The notes under the pieces: generated by a model | Database searches by the model: none | Seen by the model: the letters and a program-made list of their open reading frames with translations, nothing else | What the model was told of the DNA's origin: nothing | Program-made: the position numbers and the translations under genes | In this document: positions 34,660-38,952 of the stretch, one piece after another | How positions within the stretch are numbered: position 1 is the stretch's first letter | Layout: each line of letters starts with the position of its first letter | NCBI GenBank assembly: GCA_030751095.1 | Contig: JASMGX010000008.1 | Coordinates: 1-38,952, forward strand | Direction of reading: 5' to 3' | Source: Pirellulales bacterium | GTDB taxonomy: Bacteria > Planctomycetota > Planctomycetia > Pirellulales > UBA7805 | DNA: 38,952 nt

Positions 34660-35616
34660 ATGCAACACCGAACATCTAATTTTGTCAAAACAGTTCTTTT
34701 GATCGTCCTTTATTGCATCACCCCCTTGTCGGATGCAACGGCTGAAGGCAAGGCTTTCTCACTGGAAACAACGGAACATGGAAAGGTATTGAAGACCGCT
34801 GATGGTCGGACCGTCTTTCAGTACATGGTTCGCAAACCCGCCGGGACCAATCTTTCTGCAAACAGCACTTGCTGTCTGTTTCCAGTCAACACGCCGATGG
34901 GAACACGTATCGTTGATTTTGCACCGGGCGATCATCGGCACCATCGAGGCATCTTCCTGGCGTGGCACGCCATGGAGTTTTCGCAGCGCGCGGACTTTTG
35001 GGGCTGGGGTGAAATGGCTCCGACCGATGGCTGCAAAATTGTCAATCAAGAGGTCGACTTGGTCGGCAGCGACGAGTCCACAGCACACCTTGCGATAAAG
35101 AACCAATGGCGAATCGGACAAAAGACCGTCATGGAAGAGAGGCTCTCTATTGATGTCCGGCAAATGCAAGCTGTGTTTGTGATTGACCTGCACTTCCAAC
35201 TGACACCGACGGTCGATCTGACAATCGACCAAACCGCCTTCGGTGGTTTTTGCGTCAAAAGTCGCCAGGATGGCAAAAGAGTCTTTTTTAACCCGAAAGG
35301 AGAAGTAAAACTTCCCTCACCCCACCATTTGAAGCCGGAAACCGACTGGCCCTCAAGCCCTTGGTACGATTACACCATTGCCCTTGATGACGGTAAAACT
35401 GCCGGTATTGCAGTGATGGATCATCCGAAAAATCCTCCTACAAAGTGGCACAACTCGCTCTCGCTTGCGATGATCAACCCGTGCATCGTCGCGAATGGTC
35501 CGCAAAGAGTCAAAAAAGGGGAAACGCTCTCGCTCCGGTATCGGCTCGTCGTCCACGACGGTCGCACACCAGAGAAACTATTGCAAACCCTTTGGGCCAC
35601 TTGGCCGGGAACTTAG
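34660..35616 (+). CDS. Exported DUF6807 (PmoA-family) protein
   Basis: The 318-residue precursor has a signal peptide (RTSNFVKTVLLIVLYCIT, cleavage near ATAEG). The domain carries the family block DHRHHRGIFLAWHAMEF, with several His residues, and later SSPWYDYTIALDDGKTAGIAVMDHP. This is the DUF6807 beta-sandwich widespread in Planctomycetes and Bacteroidetes and often called PmoA-like in annotations; it is not a methane monooxygenase. A role in carbohydrate handling is often suggested from context, but the function is not known. ATG 34660 follows a weak GAG-containing site; the frame open to 34576 lacks the signal. Its stop lies inside the 3' end of the convergent antiporter gene (39-bp overlap). 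Confidence 0.85.
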   Translation: MQHRTSNFVKTVLLIVLYCITPLSDATAEGKAFSLETTEHGKVLKTADGRTVFQYMVRKPAGTNLSANSTCCLFPVNTPMGTRIVDFAPGDHRHHRGIFLAWHAMEFSQRADFWGWGEMAPTDGCKIVNQEVDLVGSDESTAHLAIKNQWRIGQKTVMEERLSIDVRQMQAVFVIDLHFQLTPTVDLTIDQTAFGGFCVKSRQDGKRVFFNPKGEVKLPSPHHLKPETDWPSSPWYDYTIALDDGKTAGIAVMDHPKNPPTKWHNSLSLAMINPCIVANGPQRVKKGETLSLRYRLVVHDGRTPEKLLQTLWATWPGT

Positions 35617-36885
35617 GGAAAGGGACCGACGGATATAGGGTCCGATGGTCAAACCCTGTACGACGATTGAGAAGACGACCACAACGTACGTCATCACCAA
35701 AATCAGATCCCGAACCGAAACGCTGCCAAGGCCCATTCCTTCCTGTAGATTTGCTGGTATGGAAAGGGCAAGTGCCACTGAGATTCCACCTCGCAAACCA
35801 CCCCAGGTAAGGATTCGCACCACCTTTGGGCTAAAAGTGCGAAATCTGCGCAACATCCCGACAGCCATTCCGATTGTAATGAAGCGGGCAAGCAGGACCG
35901 TCGGGATCATCAAGAGTCCCGCAATCAAAAACTGGGACTGCCAGGAAAGGATCAGTACCTCAAGACCAAGTAAAACGAAAAGCATCGCATTGAGGATCTC
36001 ATCGATAAGCTCCCATAGTGCATCGACTCTCTCGCGGACTTTATCTCCCATGGCATAATGTCGGCCATGATTCCCGATGAGCAGACCGGCAACGACCATG
36101 GCTATCGGGCCGGAAATATGCAGAGCCAAAGCAAGGGGATAGCCTCCCGCGACAATGGCCAACGAAACGAGAATTTCCACATGCTCATTTTCTACCGTGT
36201 TATGGAAATAATAGGCAAGCAGACCTAAAAGAAGGCCGAGGGCAAACCCACCAAGCACTTCTTTGAGGAACAACATCCCGAGTTGGCCAACGGTAAATTC
36301 TCCCGAGCCGGTCACCACGGCAAGAATTGCCAAAAAAACAACAACCCCTACTCCATCGTTAAAAAGCGATTCCCCCGACATCTTTGTCGCCAAGCTTTTG
36401 GGAGCACCAATTTTTTTCATGATGCCAAGCACCGAAATGGGATCTGTAGGCGAGATCAAAGCGCCGAATAGCAGACAATAGATCCAAGACATCTGCACTC
36501 CGAGCCCCATCAAAATACACCAAGCAATCCCACCGACGATCAACGTCGAACCGATTACTCCGATGGTCGCCGTAACCGTCACCACCCACTTCTGATTCGC
36601 CAAGTCACCGAGTTTGACATGCAGTGCACCGGCAAAAAGCAAAAACCCCAACATGCCATGCATTAGCATCTCATTAAAATCGACCTGCTGGATAAACGTT
36701 TTTGCAAAATGCATTACCTTCGGATATGCCAATCCTCCCAGCACCAACAGCAGTGAAAAAACCAGCGCCATCACCATCAGCCCAATGGTTTCTGGAAGTT
36801 TCAGCCACCGTTGGTTGCAGTAGGCAAACAGAGCGGAGAGCGTGATCACAACTCCGATGGCACTAACAAGGTTGAGATCTATCAT
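35578..36885 (-). CDS. Na+/H+ antiporter, CPA1/NhaP type
   Basis: The 435-residue inner-membrane protein has about twelve hydrophobic helices and the CPA1 ion-site motifs: GALISPTDPISVLGIMKK and KMSGESLFNDGVGVVVF. The late helix RILTWGGLRGGISVALALS is a further CPA1 hallmark and supplies the conserved Arg. It would exchange Na+ (or K+) for protons to control pH and salt. The soluble C-tail is very short, unlike NhaP2 forms with RCK domains. ATG 36885 has GGAGAGAG about 5 nt upstream; the longer frame to 36912 is less likely. It converges on the DUF6807 gene, whose stop codon lies 36 bp inside this gene. Confidence 0.94.
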   Translation of the reverse strand: MIDLNLVSAIGVVITLSALFAYCNQRWLKLPETIGLMVMALVFSLLLVLGGLAYPKVMHFAKTFIQQVDFNEMLMHGMLGFLLFAGALHVKLGDLANQKWVVTVTATIGVIGSTLIVGGIAWCILMGLGVQMSWIYCLLFGALISPTDPISVLGIMKKIGAPKSLATKMSGESLFNDGVGVVVFLAILAVVTGSGEFTVGQLGMLFLKEVLGGFALGLLLGLLAYYFHNTVENEHVEILVSLAIVAGGYPLALALHISGPIAMVVAGLLIGNHGRHYAMGDKVRERVDALWELIDEILNAMLFVLLGLEVLILSWQSQFLIAGLLMIPTVLLARFITIGMAVGMLRRFRTFSPKVVRILTWGGLRGGISVALALSIPANLQEGMGLGSVSVRDLILVMTYVVVVFSIVVQGLTIGPYIRRSLSLSSRPSGPKGLQ

Positions 36886-37089
36886 TACTCTCTCCAAAAA
36901 GAACTGCTGCACGACTCAAACTTTTCTAAGAAAACTCCCCTGGCGCGTATAGGTCAAGATCATTGCCGGAAGCGGCAGACAAACCGGGACCTGTCATACG
37001 AGCTGCCAATCTGTCATCATTGGCCCGATCGCAAACATTGAGGAATTCTAATACCTTCAAAAAATTGCTGCTTGAACGGGAAACAAACC

Positions 37090-37986
37090 ATGCAAATCGC
37101 CATTACCGGTGCCACAGGATTTCTCGGCCGGTACATTGTCCACCGACTCGCGGCGGCCGGACATTTTTGCAGATGCTGGTATCGTGAAGAGAGCGATCGC
37201 GGTGGATTTGAAGCGTGCGAATCAATGCTGGATTGGATACCGGGTGCTTTGGGAGACACGCAAAGCAGCCTAGAGCTAGTCACCGATTGCGATGCGGTGG
37301 TACACGCCGCTCTCTATCGCGTGGGCGCTGACTTCAGAGGTGGTGAAGGTGATTTGACCCTGTTTCTCGAACAGAATCTAATTGGCACCATCAAACTGGT
37401 CGAATCGGCCCGCATGCAAGATGTTTCCCGATTCGTGTTCATATCGAGTTGCGCGGTTCACGAACAGATATTCGACGACCGGCCCCTCGATGAAACGCAT
37501 CCCGCTTCTCCCAAATCACACTATGGCGCCCACAAGGCGGCCATCGAACAATTTATTCATAGTTTCGGCTGGGGAATGGATTACGACATCTGCGCACTTC
37601 GGCCAACGGGAATCTATGGATTGGCGCGACCCGCCGAGCGGAGCAAATGGTTTGACTTGATCCAGCGTGTTGTCCGGGGAGAACCGGTCGCATGCCGCTA
37701 TGGCGGCAAAGAGGTCCATGCAGAGGATGTTGCCCGGGCCATAGAAATTTTGTTATCGGCTAAGGACATTGCTGGCGAAACATACAACTGCTACGACCGT
37801 TATGTGTCTGAGTACGACGTTGCAACCCTTGCCAAACGCCTCACCCAAAGCGAGAGCCGAATTGACGGACAGCCCAAACAACCGGTGCACAATATTGAAA
37901 CCGGAAAGCTGCAAAGGTTAGGGATGCAGTTTGGTGGAGATTCCTTGCTCGAGAAAACGGTCAGAGAACTGATCGAAAGGATGTAA
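37090..37986 (+). CDS. NAD-dependent epimerase/dehydratase (extended SDR)
   Basis: The 298-residue cytoplasmic protein begins MQIAITGATGFLGRYIV, the extended-SDR dinucleotide motif, and carries the catalytic YGAHKAAIE (Tyr-x3-Lys) preceded by FISSCAVH, the Ser-containing strand. LRPTGIYG supplies the C-terminal substrate region. Members epimerise, reduce or dehydrate nucleotide sugars or related compounds; the substrate is not predictable here. ATG 37090 is chosen over an in-frame TTG at 37072. It ends three bases before the HAD gene, so the two almost certainly share a transcript. Confidence 0.9.
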   Translation: MQIAITGATGFLGRYIVHRLAAAGHFCRCWYREESDRGGFEACESMLDWIPGALGDTQSSLELVTDCDAVVHAALYRVGADFRGGEGDLTLFLEQNLIGTIKLVESARMQDVSRFVFISSCAVHEQIFDDRPLDETHPASPKSHYGAHKAAIEQFIHSFGWGMDYDICALRPTGIYGLARPAERSKWFDLIQRVVRGEPVACRYGGKEVHAEDVARAIEILLSAKDIAGETYNCYDRYVSEYDVATLAKRLTQSESRIDGQPKQPVHNIETGKLQRLGMQFGGDSLLEKTVRELIERM

Positions 37987-37989
37987 TCG

Positions 37990-38658
37990 GTGCAGGACAA
38001 AGCCGTAATCTTTGATATCGACGGGGTATTGATCGACTCCTATGCCGCACATCTACAAAGCTGGCAGGCAGTCGCGGGGAGTCATGGCCACTGTATGACG
38101 GAGTCGGATTTTGCAACGACCTTTGGCCAGACGAGTCGGGAAATCATCCAAACCCTCTGGAGTGAGGTCTCACTGAGCGATTCACAGATTGCAGATTTTG
38201 ATGCCGAGAAGGAAGCTGCTTTTCGCAAAATTGTCGCTGCAGATTACCCCTGGATGCCCGGAGCGAAATCTTTGCTCCGGGCACTGCACCTTGCCGGTTT
38301 TCAATTGGCCCTTGGTTCCTCCGGCCCCCCTGAAAATGTCGAACTTGCTCTTGAGCAACTCAACAAACCGGATTGGATCGGAGCGGCAGTGACCGGAGCC
38401 GATGTTCTGCGAGGAAAGCCAGATCCCGAAGTTTTTCTGCTTGCTGCCCGAACTCTTGCGGTGGCTCCTGCGGACTGTGTCGTGATTGAAGATGCACGGG
38501 CAGGCATTCAGGCAGCAAATGCGGCTGGCATGTTCAGCGTGGCGCTGGTGAGTACCGGACACACCCGCAGCGAAGTTGCCGAAGCGAACTGGATCATCGA
38601 GCAACTAGGCGAAATTTCACCCGAGATCATCTCCACTTGGCTTAAAGCAGAAGGCTAA
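37990..38658 (+). CDS. HAD-superfamily phosphatase/phosphomutase (beta-PGM-like)
   Basis: The 222-residue protein has the four HAD motifs. FDIDGVLIDS carries the nucleophile and acid/base Asp residues, GSSGPPENVEL the motif II Ser, LRGKPDPEVF the motif III Lys, and VVIEDARAGIQAA the metal-binding acidic pair. A helical cap (about residues 15-85) follows motif I, as in beta-phosphoglucomutase and sugar-phosphate phosphatases. It uses GTG 37990 as its start, three bases after the epimerase stop. Acting on a product or precursor of the epimerase is an inference from coupling. Confidence 0.9.
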   Translation: MQDKAVIFDIDGVLIDSYAAHLQSWQAVAGSHGHCMTESDFATTFGQTSREIIQTLWSEVSLSDSQIADFDAEKEAAFRKIVAADYPWMPGAKSLLRALHLAGFQLALGSSGPPENVELALEQLNKPDWIGAAVTGADVLRGKPDPEVFLLAARTLAVAPADCVVIEDARAGIQAANAAGMFSVALVSTGHTRSEVAEANWIIEQLGEISPEIISTWLKAEG

Positions 38659-38691
38659 GCAAACCGCTTTTCATCAAGCAGCACTGGTTGC

Positions 38692-38952
38692 TCAACTCTC
38701 TCCCCCTGTAGAATTCTCGGTGCCATCAAATTGCTCAGCGAGTAATTTACCCAATATCTCACCACGGGCCTGAAGTGAAATCACTTTGCCCTTCCGATCG
38801 ACCAAGATGACAGTCGGAATCCCCGAAATCCCATAGCGGTTGGCCAAAGGATTTTCAAACCCCCGCTCTCCATCTTTATCATTGAAGAGTGTTTTCCAGG
38901 GGAGTTTTTCCTTGTCAAGAAACGAGGTCACAGCCTTGCGGGTATCGTCCAG
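38692..38952 (-). CDS. Thioredoxin-like (TlpA/AhpC-TSA) protein, C-terminal part
   Basis: Only the last 86 codons are visible; the gene begins beyond the right edge of the window. The visible part ends a thioredoxin fold: LANRYGISGIPTVILVDRKG contains the cis-Pro that faces the redox-active Cys pair, and the final strand and helix follow. Planctomycete members are usually exported, anchored thiol-disulfide proteins, but the CXXC motif and any signal peptide lie outside the window. It converges on the HAD gene with 33 bp between the stops. Confidence 0.8.
   Translation of the reverse strand: MDDTRKAVTSFLDKEKLPWKTLFNDKDGERGFENPLANRYGISGIPTVILVDRKGKVISLQARGEILGKLLAEQFDGTENSTGGES

Overview
The window reads as a planctomycete chromosome segment, probably from the Pirellulales side of the phylum. 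The evidence is a set of lineage-style proteins: a huge FtsX-type ABC permease, an FHA-GAF-PP2C phosphatase, a eukaryote-like UDP-N-acetylhexosamine pyrophosphorylase, a DUF6807/PmoA-like secreted protein, a sugar-phosphate-isomerase TIM barrel, and many unrecognised lipoproteins and small membrane proteins. The genes are mostly single or in short operons on both strands. I see no phage, transposase, integrase, CRISPR array or rRNA. Taxonomy is inferred from protein style only.

Layout. 1-3.4 kb (minus): queF followed by a TIM-barrel isomerase/epimerase; a 114-residue unknown protein whose start codon abuts a 16-bp tandem repeat; and a 10-TM transporter-like protein built from two copies of a 5-TM unit. 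3.4-9.5 kb: a 1137-residue ABC permease diverges from a secreted gamma-glutamyltransferase, which converges on a YugP-type zinc-protease gene broken by one in-frame amber codon. 9.8-14 kb: a lipoprotein, a CYTH protein, an EmrE-like SMR pump and three small exported or membrane proteins, two of them repeat-rich. 14-20.3 kb (minus): argG, mannose-1-phosphate guanylyltransferase, UAP1-like pyrophosphorylase, a membrane protein and metK. 20.5-25.1 kb (minus): ansB-aspD-aspT. 25.3-27.4 kb (plus): trpB-trpA. 27.4-29.6 kb (plus): an unknown protein behind a palindrome-overlapped promoter, then an ArsM-type methyltransferase. 29.6-31.3 kb (minus): the FHA-GAF-PP2C phosphatase. 31.5-34.6 kb (plus): tRNA-Gln(CUG), pyrB, pyrC and a NYN/YacP nuclease. 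34.6-39 kb: DUF6807 protein, Na+/H+ antiporter, NAD-dependent epimerase, HAD phosphatase, and the C-terminal end of a thioredoxin-like protein at the window edge.

How the genes work together. The clearest functional unit is ansB-aspD-aspT. An exported asparaginase would make aspartate, AspT would import it in exchange for alanine, and the PLP enzyme AspD would decarboxylate it to alanine and CO2. Each turn consumes a cytoplasmic proton, so the set could act as an asparagine-fuelled proton-motive cycle. The most unusual arrangement is the tRNA-Gln gene ending two bases before the pyrB start codon: normal tRNA 3' processing would leave an almost leaderless pyrB message. Nucleotide and amino-acid synthesis (pyrBC, trpBA, argG, metK, queF) and nucleotide-sugar supply (UDP-GlcNAc and GDP-mannose) make up most of the rest.
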